DNA of 26,052 nucleotides, from the NCBI GenBank assembly GCA_002347755.1, contig DDXT01000001.1:1-26052 (forward strand). Direction: 5' to 3'. This stretch comes from Caryophanales bacterium UBA2253. GTDB taxonomy: Bacteria > Bacillota_I > Bacilli_A > ML615J-28 > CAG-698. A program made the translations under genes and the position numbers. Every line of letters begins with the position of its first letter. Position 1 is the first letter of the stretch. This document shows positions 7,627 through 16,599 of this stretch, one piece after another. The notes under the pieces are model-generated. The model had not been told where the DNA came from. It saw nothing but the letters and a program-made list of their open reading frames with translations, and did no database searches.

Positions 7627-7950
7627 TTAAATTTTCATGAAATCTTCAACTTGCACCACGAAAATGGTGGCTCCGCCAACGGTTACTTCAAAAGGAGCAG
7701 ATGGCATGATCCCGAACTCGCTGATCACGGAACTTGGAATAAGTTCATTTCGGGTCTTGGAGTGGTCGGAAATGAGTTTGGTGATGTCATCGATTTCATT
7801 GTCTTTGGCTCCGATCATCAAAGTTGTGTTTCCGCGGCGCAGAAAACCGCCGCTGGAAGAAAGTTTGGTCACAAAATACTGATTTCGGACCAGTTCTTTC
7901 ATCAGGGCTGGGCTGTCATCGTTGGAAACAATGGCAATAATTAATTTCAT
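7627..7950 (-). CDS. darA: Cyclic-di-AMP receptor DarA/YaaQ (PII-like)
   Basis: A 107-residue cytoplasmic protein of the cyclic-di-AMP receptor family (YaaQ/DarA; also called PstA in Listeria, unrelated to the permease). Diagnostic is the N-terminal ferredoxin-like half M-K-L-I-I-A-I-V, then V-T-K-L-S-S-S-G-G-F-L-R-R-G-N-T-T-L-M-I-G (about 28-48) and the C-terminal G-G-A-T-I-F-V-V-Q-V. In the family the Thr/Ser-rich and G-G-F-L-R-x-G-N residues contact the nucleotide in a trimer. GGAAAGG lies 10 nt upstream of the ATG. It lies 64 nt downstream of the giant repeat-protein gene on the same strand, and no separate promoter is evident. Its target here is unknown. Confidence 0.88.
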   Translation of the reverse strand: MKLIIAIVSNDDSPALMKELVRNQYFVTKLSSSGGFLRRGNTTLMIGAKDNEIDDITKLISDHSKTRNELIPSSVISEFGIMPSAPFEVTVGGATIFVVQVEDFMKI

Positions 7951-7975
7951 AATAATTTACCTTTCCAAGAAATAC

Positions 7976-8016
7976 CCTGATCCGGCCGGTTAAAACCGGG
8001 TCAGGTTTTTGTTTTT
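7976..8016 (+). terminator. Terminator-like hairpin pointing towards the giant gene
   Basis: Stem arms 7976-7985 and 7996-8005 (10 bp, one mismatch) flank a 10-nt loop. They are followed on the plus strand by TTTTTGTTTTT (8006-8016). On the minus strand the same hairpin follows the giant gene's stop but lacks a U-tract. The sequence therefore favours termination of rightward (antisense) transcription, with possible partial effect or 3'-end protection for the leftward mRNA. Confidence 0.6.
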
Positions 8017-11000
8017 ACGGTAGTAAAGCCACGAAGGCTTTGAAGGTATCCAAAGCGTCTTTTACAGTCGCTTTTGAAGTGAAGTCACTGTCTTCGAAAT
8101 GAGGGCAGAGCGGATTGGCAGCGAAGGCTTCCAAGGTCTTGTTAAGCATGGTGGCGATGGATCCGCGCATTACTCGCGAGTAATCCCAAAGCGCTGTAGA
8201 CAAAGCAGTCGAGTCGCAAGCCGCAACGGTGGTATAAGTGATGTTTTCAAAATCCAACCCCGCCGCATCCATTTGTTGAATGGAGTTCAGGAACCCAAGC
8301 AAATCGCTGTATTGCAGGGTATCAACGACGTCATCGATCAGGATGTATTCGCCGCGGCGAACGGCACCGGAAGTCGCATCAGTTGAAGTAGCGTGATAGA
8401 ACCACTGGAATCCATCATCCGGAGTCTTGATGAACCCATTCAAAGAGCTGGTGAGCATGTCGTCAACCATATCGGCGACGGTAGCTTCCAATACTCGGGA
8501 CTCAAGGACAGTCGTGAAGTCGACGCTCATCAAAGTATTCATGTCGAATACCAAGGTAGCGAAATCTCCGCCGGTTGCGGTGTTGATGGCACTGATGCCA
8601 GCTAAGAATCTGCGCAATTCGCCGATATCGGTTACCACTTCATCAGTGTAAGTTCTCTCCCAAACAATGTCTTCATTGCTTAAGTAATAATATTTGATTA
8701 CGTCAGCCGGAACATTCTTGTTCGGGAATATCAAGTTTATAGAGAGTTTGATTTGATTGATGGCGGACGCTTCGGTGACTCGCGATTCAAGCAAGGTATC
8801 TTGATCCGGTCCCAAAATGGTGTCTACATCAAATTGGGCAGCGGTGTAAGTTCCGGCCGGTCCGATGATGATTTCGATCGAATCCAGGAACTTCACTAAT
8901 TCGCCGGTCGCTCCGTACCACAAGACCCCATTGGTCTGCAGGTCAATCGGAATGATCAGAGTATCATGCATGGTTCCGCCAGCTTCGGCCGATTCGATGA
9001 CGTATCGAACGACCGAGGCCTCAACCACTCGCGAATCAAGCAAAGTGCTTTGATCCGGGCCAAGGATGGTATCGACGGAGAAATTAGCATTGGCGTAAGT
9101 TCCCGCCGGGCCGATGATGATGTTGATGGCATCCAAGAAGCGATTGATTTCATTGCCGCTCAAAGTATACCATTCAGTGTTATTGGTCTGTAGCCCGCTT
9201 GGCAAGTACAAGGAATCCCTCAGGACACCGTCAACCGGGTTCGTGGAATCTATGACATATTCAACGACTGAAGCCTCAATGACTCTAGAGGACAGAAGGG
9301 TTGCCCGGTCCGGTCCCAAGAATTTATCGACTTCGAAAGTCGCGGTAGCAAACGCTCCGCCGTTAAGAATGATTTCGATGGAGGCCAGGAAGTCAACGAG
9401 TTCGCCCTCGGTTCCGTACCAATCGGTTTGGTTCCAATCCGAAGGGTAGATTAGTTTGTCTTGCAAGGAACCGGTCGCCGCTTCAACTTCGATCTTGTTG
9501 ACCACCGAAGCTTCAATGATTCGAGAATCAAGCAAAATCGGCTGTTCGACGTCATCAAAGAATTTTTCAACATCGAACTGCGCGCTTTCCAACTCGCCGC
9601 CATCCAGGATGATGTCAATGGCTTTCAGGAATCGGCGCAATTCGCCAATGTCGGTTACAACTTCCAAAACGACGGTCTTTTCCCAAGTAATGTCGTTCGG
9701 AATGATCAGGGTCCCGACCAAACTTCCGCCGGTAGCAGCTTCGACTTGGATCTTGTTGATGATGGTAGCTTCAACGACCTCGCTGGCCAGGATCACTTCC
9801 GGAATGAGGCCGTTGGCTTCATCAAACAACGGTCGGATCGAGATGTCGGCGGTATAATCGGTCATGCCCAAGTTTCTTAAGGCTTTCAGGGTCTTGGCGA
9901 GTTCGCCGGTTTCCCCGTGCCACAAGATTTCATTATAATCAACGTGATCCGGGTTAAATTTATCAGGTAAAGTAATGAGAGACGCTGGATCATTGCGCTG
10001 AGCCTCAATCTTCTTCACGATGGAATTGGATAACACGGCGGAGGCAACGACGCGGCTGATCTCCGGATCAGTCAGATTGAGGAATTTGGCCGCATCGACT
10101 TGCAAACCGGTGGTCGTCAGCGCACTGATGGCCATCAGGAATTTTCGCAGTTCGCCTTGATCGCCGTACCAGTCTTCATCGGCCAAAGTGACCGGGATGA
10201 TAATGACTGGGTCGGCGCGGCTGGCTTCGGTCTCGATTTCCTGCACGATGGTATAAGCAATGATTTCGGAAGCCACAATGACACCAATCTCATCGCTGTC
10301 GTTTTCATCAACCACCAAGTCGCCGTTGGTATCAACGGTTCCGTCGGTCAGATTGGTGAAGTTATCAGCGCTGATGTTCATCGCCGCCAAGTCGGCGTTG
10401 GTTCCAAGGAATACTTCCATGGCCGCCAGGATGTTCGGAATTTCCGTATCCCAAGCCGCTTCGTCATAAAGCGGATCGCCTTCCGTGAATTTCGCCGGCA
10501 ATTTCAGGGTCGTTCCGGTAGTGGCTTCGTTTTGAATGTTGATGATGATCGTATTCATGACGATGTCGGAAGCCAAGATCTCCGGTTGATGTTCATCGGT
10601 AAGGGAAGCCAGAGAAATGGTCGTCATGTCCGCGACGCCTTGTTCCGGAGTCGTATTTCCGTTTTTCAAATATTGCAAAGCAATGAAGAATCGTTTCAGT
10701 TCTCCGCTGCTTCCAAAGTAATAATCAGCTTCCGGATTTTCCGGGAGGTACAAAACCTGATACAGCGAGCCGGTCGAAGAGGTCATGTTGGTCAACTCGC
10801 TAACTGCGGAGTCCACAATGATTCTTGACTGAACCAACTGATCCAACTGGCCGTTGGACAAAGTTAAAATTTTGTCAATCTTGATTTCTTCGTCTTCAAC
10901 AAGCAGTGTCGCGGAAACCAAAAGTTTCCTTAATTCGCCGTCAGTCCGGTTTTCCCCAACAAAGGTATCATCCCAGATGAACAACGGATTGGCTTCATCG

Positions 11001-14000
11001 ATGATGATGGCGCTCATGCCGCGAAGTTCGCCCTTAATGGTTTCTTTCGCAATCAGGCTGGCCAGAACGGTGTCAATCTGCGCTTCGGTCATGTTCAGGA
11101 ATTTTGATGAGGAGAAAGTGGTCGCGCCGTCATCCATCAGAATGGATGCCACGCTGATCAAATTATGAAGTTCGCCACGGGTCTCGCCTTCGTCATACCA
11201 AGCCGCCGCATCGCGGCTTTGCAATTCAACCGGAATGGTTAAAGTAGCATTGGCAATGACTTCTTTGACGATGGTCTTGCTTAAAATGACGGACCGCAAC
11301 AGAGTCGTGATATCGGCGTCCGGAAGTCTCATGATGTCGGCTTGCGGCTTAATGGTTGGATTATTCAGGTCAATGTTGCCTTCCAGGTCTTCAACCAAAA
11401 CGATGCGAACCGCAATGACTAAATTACGGATCTCGCCGTCACCGGTTTCGCTGTCGTTCCATCTTGGGTCATCAGCGTCCAAGTCGACGATCAAAGTCGG
11501 ATTTTCTCCCGCTCCCAGGTCGCGCAATTGTTTGATGATGGAGTCGGAGATGATCCGCGACCTTAGGATTTCGCCCAGTTCGTCGCTGTCAAGTTCATCA
11601 ACGACCGAATCGCCGTTGGTATCTTCGGTTCCGTTGGTCAGTTCCAAAACCAAATTGGCATCGATGTTCGGGTTGTTGATGTCATCGGTCGGATCGCTAA
11701 AGATGATTTGAATGGCTTTGATGAGCTTTCGGATCTCGCCGTCAGTTCGGGTTTCGCCAACAAATTGGTCAAGCCATCCGGCATCGGCAGCCCCCAAATT
11801 GACGATCAGGCTGGCCGTGCCGACGGTCGGATTGGCGATATCAATGATTTTATCAATGATCGTATCCCGAGCGATGATGGATGTTTGAATGGTCTTTACA
11901 TCATCATCGGTCGGATCAATTTCTCCAAGGGTTAGGGTCTTCAGGACATTGGCGTCAACATTGACGTTATTTAAGTCCGGGCTGTCTCCCAAAATGACTT
12001 TGATGGCTCGAATGAAATGGCGGAGTTCGCCTTCCGTTTCGCCTTCGTCATACCAGCGGGCGTCGGTGAGCGTCAAATTGATGATCAGCGATGGAGCATC
12101 TCCTTGTCCGAGATCGTACAATGCTTTGATCATGGAATCAGAAGCAATGACCGAAGCGAAGATCGCCCCGATCTCGTCGCTGTCAAGTTCGTCGACCACT
12201 AAGTCGCCGTTGGTGTCCGCAGTGCCGTCAGTCAGGTTCAGTATGACGTTCGGATCAATGTTCGGGTTGTTTAGATCCGAAGTTGGGTCGCTAAAGATGA
12301 TTTGAATGGCCCGGATGAGTTTTCGGATCTCGCCGTCTTCCGTTTCGGTATCGCGCCATCGGGCGTCTTCCTGGGTCAGGTTGATGACCAGCGAACTGGT
12401 GTCTCCTCCCAAACCGACGATTTCTTTGATGATGGTGTCGGTGATGATGATGGATTTCAGAATGGTGCCGACTTCATCATCCACAGCTCCGCGTTCATTG
12501 GACAAAGTCTTCAGAATGTTCGGATCAACATTGATGTTGTTCAAATCGATCGGATCGCCCAAAACAACTTTGACCGCCCGAATGAAATTGCGAAGTTCGC
12601 CGTCCGTTTCGCCTTCATCATACCAGCGGGAATCGGTCAGCGTCAGATTGATGACCAAGGCCGGGGCATCGCCTTGTCCAAGATCGTACAAGACTTTGAT
12701 CATGGAATCAGAAGCAATGACCGAAGCGAAGATCGCCCCAATTTCGTCGCTGTCAAGTTCGTCGACCACCAAGTCGCCGTTGGTGTCAGCGGTGCCGTCA
12801 GTCAGATTCAGAATGACGTTCGGATCAATGTTCGGGTTGTTTAGATCCGAAGTTGGGTCGCTAAAGATGATTTGAATGGCCCGGATGAGTTTTCGGATCT
12901 CGCCGTCTTCCGTTTCGGTATCGCGCCATCGGGCGTCTTCTTGGGTCAGGTTGATGACCAGCGAACTGGTGTCTCCGCCCAAACCCACGATTTCTTTAAT
13001 GATGGTATCGGTAATGATGATGGATTTTAGAATGGTTCCAACCTCATCATTTTCGCCGCCGCGGTCATTAGTCAGATCCTTAAGGACGTTCGGATCAACG
13101 CTAATGTTGTTCAGATCGATCGGATCGTCCAAAACGACTTTCACGGCCTGGATGAAGTTTCGAATTTCATCATCCCAACGCGGGTCGTCCGCCGCCAGCG
13201 ATACGATCAATACGGCTTCGGTTTCTCCTTCCGAAGTTCCGAATTCAATCAGTTTGTTGATAATCGTGTCGCGCAAGATTTGGGAATCGAGGATATCGCC
13301 AAGTTCGTCATCGTCAAGTTCATCCACGAAGCCGTCCGAGTTCGTGTCGGCAGTTCCGTCCGATAGATTCAAAATGCGGTTCGGATCAACCAGACTGCCC
13401 GGATTATCGAAATCCGGACTCGGACCAAGCAGAATCGATGCCGACCGGAACAATTTCCGGAGTTCGCCTTCGGTGGTGATGTTTCCCAGTTCATCGCTTA
13501 TGTCTTTCCACTGGGTGACGTTGCTAATGATCAGAAGGCCGTTCAGCGATCCTTCCGGACCGGTATAATCCTCAAGAACGCCGACGATGGCGTCGCAGAT
13601 CAATTCGGAAGAAAGCAAAGTGTCGAGCTCTTCTTCCGTCAAAGAGAACAAATCTTCCGGGAAGTTGGTCTTGGACATGATGATCCGCACGGAGGTGAGC
13701 AAGGAACTGATTTCCAAAGCGGTCCAAGCATTCGGATCTTCAAACGCGGTGATCTCAAATTCAAAGGACGAAGTGGAAATCATCTGGTTCAATATATCGC
13801 TTAAGTTATTTCGGATGATGGTGGAAGCTGACAGTTTGTCAGCCAAATCGGCGATGGTCTCATCAGAAAGGTTGGCCAAATCCGGATCAGTCAATAAGTT
13901 CGAAGACAGGATGGATCCCAAAGCGGCCAATAAGGCTTTGAATTCAGTCTTGCCGGCCTCGGAAGTCCAATCCCAGATGCCGATCTCAATGGTCATTCCC

Positions 14001-16087
14001 CCGGTCAGGGTCGCATCGCTTAAAAAGTAATCCAGGATGTTCCCGATGTTTCCCATCAGGATCTCGGAATCGGAAATCGCGGTGGATAATTCTTCGATGG
14101 TCTCGTCGGTCAAATTGGACAGGAAGTTGGGGTCGCTGATTTGTAATTCAACCAGCTTCGCGGCCGCCGTAAACAAAGCGATCAATTCGGTCCTCCCATG
14201 TTCTCCGGACCAGTCAAATTCCGGATCAATGGTGATCGTCAGTCCTTCCGGAAGTTCGACGGAACTAAGCAAGGAACTGATGATGCTGCTGATGTTGCTG
14301 CTGAGCAAAGAGGAACCGGAAATGTAATCGGCCAATTGCTCAATGTTGCCTTCGCTGAGTAAAGTCAGCGGGTCAAACCCCTCTTCCAATATTCCGCTGG
14401 AAAGCAGGACTTTCCCAAGACCCAGCAAGGAAGCCAAGTCGCCGGCTTCGATTGAAGTCGCGGTAATGAAATCTTTATATTCCTCCGGGAGGAAACTCAA
14501 TCCCACCCGGACCAAAACGCCGTTGTTGTCGCTGAGGATCGTCGACTGGAACAAGGCGGTCGCGAAAGCGTTTAGTTCTTCATCGGTCATTTGTTCAAAA
14601 TCAATCATAGAAAAATCGGTGGTAGTGATTCCCAAAGCTTGGAAAGTCGCATAGACGTCCCCAAGGTTGGCAATTTCATCGCCCCAATCGATGTTCTCGA
14701 AGACCAAATCATCGGTCGTTAAACCAAGTTCGGCCAGTTTGTTGATGAATCCTTCGTTGGACAGCAAGTAACCCATTCCAACCCCGCCGATGATGTCAAC
14801 CAGTTCCAGATCGCCGATGGATTCCATAAGCGACGAAACGGTGGCGGCGTCAAGACTCATGTATAATTCCAGTCCGGTCAATTCCGAACCAAATAATCCC
14901 AATTGGCTTACATCAACGACGGCGGCACCGATATTTTCCAATTCGGATCCGTAATCAATGTCTTTCAGTTGATCGGCCAAAGTTTCGATGTCAACAAATT
15001 GGCTGACCGCGTCAAGCTGGCTGCCGAGAATGTCCGTTTCGGTGACGATTTCGATGCCCACCGGAATGGCAACCTGGATGATCTTAAGCGTGCTGATGTC
15101 CTCAAAGACTTCAGTCAGGATCTCTTCATCCAAAGCCATGACGGCTTCAATGGTAAGAGGGCCTTCAATGTTGCTTGTCAGCGTTGAATATACTCCCAAG
15201 GCCGTTTGCATTTCCAGCCGCAGTTTGACTTGGGATTCCCCGACCGTGAAGGACATTATTTCATCGAAAGCATATTCGTCAATCGGTTGACCGCCGACTT
15301 TTAAAAGTCCTGAGGCGAGGCCGGCGTAAGTAGTTCGATAGTTGCTCATGAAAGCGAAAACCGCGTCTGTTTGTTCGGCGGTGAAACCCGGGATCTCCAG
15401 GGCCGCGGTTTCTCGCAAAATGGCTCCGTCGGAGGTCAGAAGCATTACATAAGGAGCTTCATCGCTGGTTTCATTCGTCGGAAGCAATCCGACCATGGAA
15501 GTTGCCAGCGAACAGATTCCCGACAGCGGAATGCTCAAGAGCATGATCGTAAGCAGTGATGACAAAGCACCAACCAGCGTCCCTCCCAAGCGGGAACCCA
15601 TGGTCTTCTTCGTCTTTTTCCCTTCGGCGGTTCGATGACGCGGTTTAACGAATTGATAAACGATCCAGAAAAGAACTTTAAATACCGTATATATCAAAAC
15701 CAACCATACAATGATGACGACCAAACGGACCGCCATGAAGATCAGTTGGCTGACCAATGCAAAGGTTTCCGTCCCTTCGACCATCAAGACCGCATATTGC
15801 GGATAGTTTAGTTCAATGAAAGAAAGCAAAAATGCATTAATCGAAGTTACGTTGATTCCGAAAATCGTCAGCGGATAAACCGATGAGATATCGAAAGCCA
15901 TCAGGAAGTTGGTCAATATCGGGCTCAGAAACCAACCAATTAAAAGCAAACCTAAAAAAACGCAAAAATTATAGACCGATTTGAACATCCCGGCCAAGAA
16001 TCCGCCGAGCGCCCCCAATCCGAGCATAATCAGAATCGCATAGTTAAAATAAGTGCTGATCTGTGTGATGTCAAAATTTCCTGCCAT
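8015..16087 (-). CDS. Giant CvpA-like membrane-anchored repeat protein (2690 aa)
   Basis: The N-terminus (about 1-195) resembles the CvpA (colicin V production) family: paired glycine-rich helices at about 16-36 and 38-62, a third hydrophobic region at about 108-147, a basic loop K-P-R-H-R-T-A-E-G-K-K-T-K-K, then R-L-G-G-T-L-V-G-A-L in a last helix at about 168-192. The basic loops place the remaining ~2500 residues outside the cell. From about residue 400 to 2600 there are at least 23, perhaps 25, copies of a ~90-residue unit. Each has a hydrophobic strand ending in W, an acidic run, G-E-(L/I)-R-x-F-(I/L)-x-A-I, a linker with L-T-D/N-L-T, then S-x-I-I-x-x-T-I-(I/V). Five units contain D-T-N-G-D-x-V-V-D-E-x-D loops like EF-hand/dockerin. 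The protein is acidic, has almost no Cys, and no LPxTG or C-terminal anchor is seen. Function is unknown; adhesion or cell-surface scaffolding is a guess. Confidence 0.85.
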   Translation of the reverse strand: MAGNFDITQISTYFNYAILIMLGLGALGGFLAGMFKSVYNFCVFLGLLLIGWFLSPILTNFLMAFDISSVYPLTIFGINVTSINAFLLSFIELNYPQYAVLMVEGTETFALVSQLIFMAVRLVVIIVWLVLIYTVFKVLFWIVYQFVKPRHRTAEGKKTKKTMGSRLGGTLVGALSSLLTIMLLSIPLSGICSLATSMVGLLPTNETSDEAPYVMLLTSDGAILRETAALEIPGFTAEQTDAVFAFMSNYRTTYAGLASGLLKVGGQPIDEYAFDEIMSFTVGESQVKLRLEMQTALGVYSTLTSNIEGPLTIEAVMALDEEILTEVFEDISTLKIIQVAIPVGIEIVTETDILGSQLDAVSQFVDIETLADQLKDIDYGSELENIGAAVVDVSQLGLFGSELTGLELYMSLDAATVSSLMESIGDLELVDIIGGVGMGYLLSNEGFINKLAELGLTTDDLVFENIDWGDEIANLGDVYATFQALGITTTDFSMIDFEQMTDEELNAFATALFQSTILSDNNGVLVRVGLSFLPEEYKDFITATSIEAGDLASLLGLGKVLLSSGILEEGFDPLTLLSEGNIEQLADYISGSSLLSSNISSIISSLLSSVELPEGLTITIDPEFDWSGEHGRTELIALFTAAAKLVELQISDPNFLSNLTDETIEELSTAISDSEILMGNIGNILDYFLSDATLTGGMTIEIGIWDWTSEAGKTEFKALLAALGSILSSNLLTDPDLANLSDETIADLADKLSASTIIRNNLSDILNQMISTSSFEFEITAFEDPNAWTALEISSLLTSVRIIMSKTNFPEDLFSLTEEELDTLLSSELICDAIVGVLEDYTGPEGSLNGLLIISNVTQWKDISDELGNITTEGELRKLFRSASILLGPSPDFDNPGSLVDPNRILNLSDGTADTNSDGFVDELDDDELGDILDSQILRDTIINKLIEFGTSEGETEAVLIVSLAADDPRWDDEIRNFIQAVKVVLDDPIDLNNISVDPNVLKDLTNDRGGENDEVGTILKSIIITDTIIKEIVGLGGDTSSLVINLTQEDARWRDTETEDGEIRKLIRAIQIIFSDPTSDLNNPNIDPNVILNLTDGTADTNGDLVVDELDSDEIGAIFASVIASDSMIKVLYDLGQGDAPALVINLTLTDSRWYDEGETDGELRNFIRAVKVVLGDPIDLNNINVDPNILKTLSNERGAVDDEVGTILKSIIITDTIIKEIVGLGGDTSSLVINLTQEDARWRDTETEDGEIRKLIRAIQIIFSDPTSDLNNPNIDPNVILNLTDGTADTNGDLVVDELDSDEIGAIFASVIASDSMIKALYDLGQGDAPSLIINLTLTDARWYDEGETEGELRHFIRAIKVILGDSPDLNNVNVDANVLKTLTLGEIDPTDDDVKTIQTSIIARDTIIDKIIDIANPTVGTASLIVNLGAADAGWLDQFVGETRTDGEIRKLIKAIQIIFSDPTDDINNPNIDANLVLELTNGTEDTNGDSVVDELDSDELGEILRSRIISDSIIKQLRDLGAGENPTLIVDLDADDPRWNDSETGDGEIRNLVIAVRIVLVEDLEGNIDLNNPTIKPQADIMRLPDADITTLLRSVILSKTIVKEVIANATLTIPVELQSRDAAAWYDEGETRGELHNLISVASILMDDGATTFSSSKFLNMTEAQIDTVLASLIAKETIKGELRGMSAIIIDEANPLFIWDDTFVGENRTDGELRKLLVSATLLVEDEEIKIDKILTLSNGQLDQLVQSRIIVDSAVSELTNMTSSTGSLYQVLYLPENPEADYYFGSSGELKRFFIALQYLKNGNTTPEQGVADMTTISLASLTDEHQPEILASDIVMNTIIINIQNEATTGTTLKLPAKFTEGDPLYDEAAWDTEIPNILAAMEVFLGTNADLAAMNISADNFTNLTDGTVDTNGDLVVDENDSDEIGVIVASEIIAYTIVQEIETEASRADPVIIIPVTLADEDWYGDQGELRKFLMAISALTTTGLQVDAAKFLNLTDPEISRVVASAVLSNSIVKKIEAQRNDPASLITLPDKFNPDHVDYNEILWHGETGELAKTLKALRNLGMTDYTADISIRPLFDEANGLIPEVILASEVVEATIINKIQVEAATGGSLVGTLIIPNDITWEKTVVLEVVTDIGELRRFLKAIDIILDGGELESAQFDVEKFFDDVEQPILLDSRIIEASVVNKIEVEAATGSLQDKLIYPSDWNQTDWYGTEGELVDFLASIEIILNGGAFATATFEVDKFLGPDRATLLSSRVIEASVVEYVIDSTNPVDGVLRDSLYLPSGLQTNNTEWYTLSGNEINRFLDAINIIIGPAGTYANANFSVDTILGPDQSTLLDSRVVEASVVRYVIESAEAGGTMHDTLIIPIDLQTNGVLWYGATGELVKFLDSIEIIIGPAGTYTAAQFDVDTILGPDQDTLLESRVTEASAINQIKLSINLIFPNKNVPADVIKYYYLSNEDIVWERTYTDEVVTDIGELRRFLAGISAINTATGGDFATLVFDMNTLMSVDFTTVLESRVLEATVADMVDDMLTSSLNGFIKTPDDGFQWFYHATSTDATSGAVRRGEYILIDDVVDTLQYSDLLGFLNSIQQMDAAGLDFENITYTTVAACDSTALSTALWDYSRVMRGSIATMLNKTLEAFAANPLCPHFEDSDFTSKATVKDALDTFKAFVALLP
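12121..12450 (-). repeat. Direct repeat copy 1 inside the giant gene (570-bp period)
   Basis: This block is near-identical to 12691-13020, offset by exactly 570 nt (190 codons, two protein repeat units). By eye there are about 12 differences in the first 300 nt, with one run of about 128 nt (12243-12370) without change. Similarity falls to roughly 80 percent on either side. This indicates a recent in-frame duplication or gene conversion within an older repeat array. Confidence 0.9.
12691..13020 (-). repeat. Direct repeat copy 2 inside the giant gene (570-bp period)
   Basis: The partner of 12121-12450. It encodes the same run: V-V-D-E-L-D-S-D-E-I-G-A-I-F loop, preceding D-L-N-N-P-N-I-D-P-N segment and R-W-R-D-T-E-T-E-D-G-E-I-R-K unit. 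Most differences are in third codon positions, which points to purifying selection after duplication. Confidence 0.9.
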
Positions 16088-16189
16088 TTTTTGTTTCCCA
16101 AATTAAGTCCTTTCCCTTCAATAAAAAAACGGGAAAACCCAAAAATCTATCCTTTCGTGCTAAAATAAAACGCTTGCTGATTCAAAGGT

Positions 16190-16218
16190 ATTATATCACG
16201 GGCATAAATAATTGTAAA
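16190..16218 (-). promoter_or_regulatory. Promoter of the giant gene
   Basis: On the minus strand TTTACA (16213-16218), a 17-nt spacer and TATAAT (16190-16195). Transcription would start near 16183, giving a leader of about 95 nt before the ATG at 16087. GGGAAAC lies about 7 nt before the ATG. Confidence 0.75.
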
Positions 16219-16572
16219 AGAAAATATTTATCAAGAAAAGACAATTTTGTGAAAAAATGCCCGCAATTTGCACCAGCCTTGATAATTCGGCCGCCATTTC
16301 CTTTTAGTTCGATTTTCAGATACCAAACTCTCGATAATTCGAAATAGGGGAAATTTTTAAACCAAAGCAAAATGAAAAAAGAAAGGATTTTTTTCAAACG
16401 GTTTTTTTAAAACACCATTTTCCGGTTTCTGTTTTTTTCGGGTTCGAAGCCCCATTTTCGGCCGTTTTTTTGAACTTTGACCCTTTAAAAAACCGGTTCC
16501 AAAAAAAGTTATTTTTTTAGGGGAGAGATTTATCTTTTCGATTGTTTTGGAACGTTTTCTCGGATAAAAAAG

Positions 16573-16593
16573 AAAAACGCTTTGGGCGTTTTT
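16573..16593 (-). terminator. Terminator of the kinase-like gene
   Basis: On the minus strand an 8-bp stem (AAAAACGC/GCGTTTTT) with a 5-nt loop is followed by CTTTTTT. It begins 7 nt after the TAA stop at 16600. Confidence 0.82.
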
Positions 16594-16599
16594 CGATTT

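Larger units (their letters stand above)
16088..16599. other. AT-rich intergenic region with homopolymer runs
   Basis: A 512-nt gap between the giant gene and the kinase-like gene. It holds the giant gene's promoter (16190-16218) with a ~95-nt 5' leader, and the terminator of the kinase-like gene (16573-16593). Between about 16230 and 16530 are many runs of 6-8 A or T and repeated CCGGTTT-like words. A 68-codon frame (16397-16191, minus) begins with TTG and has no ribosome site, so I do not call it. Nothing else is recognised. Confidence 0.5.

Noticed and set aside
12121..13020. Regular direct repeats that could suggest a CRISPR or satellite array
   Set aside because: The period is 570 nt, in frame, with coding constraint. 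It is a protein repeat.
8099..15559. Many plus-strand open frames opposite the giant gene, including two that start with the same 60-codon sequence at 12306 and 12876
   Set aside because: They are antisense shadows kept open by codon bias and repeat structure. They have no ribosome sites and no family likeness, and they repeat only because the real gene repeats.
16191..16397. A 68-codon minus-strand frame upstream of the giant gene
   Set aside because: TTG start, no ribosome site, low-complexity content, and it runs across the giant gene's promoter.
16439..16453. A tRNA T-arm-like word (GGGTTCGAAGCCC) suggesting a tRNA remnant or att site
   Set aside because: The stem is only partly paired, and no acceptor, anticodon arm or CCA is found around it.
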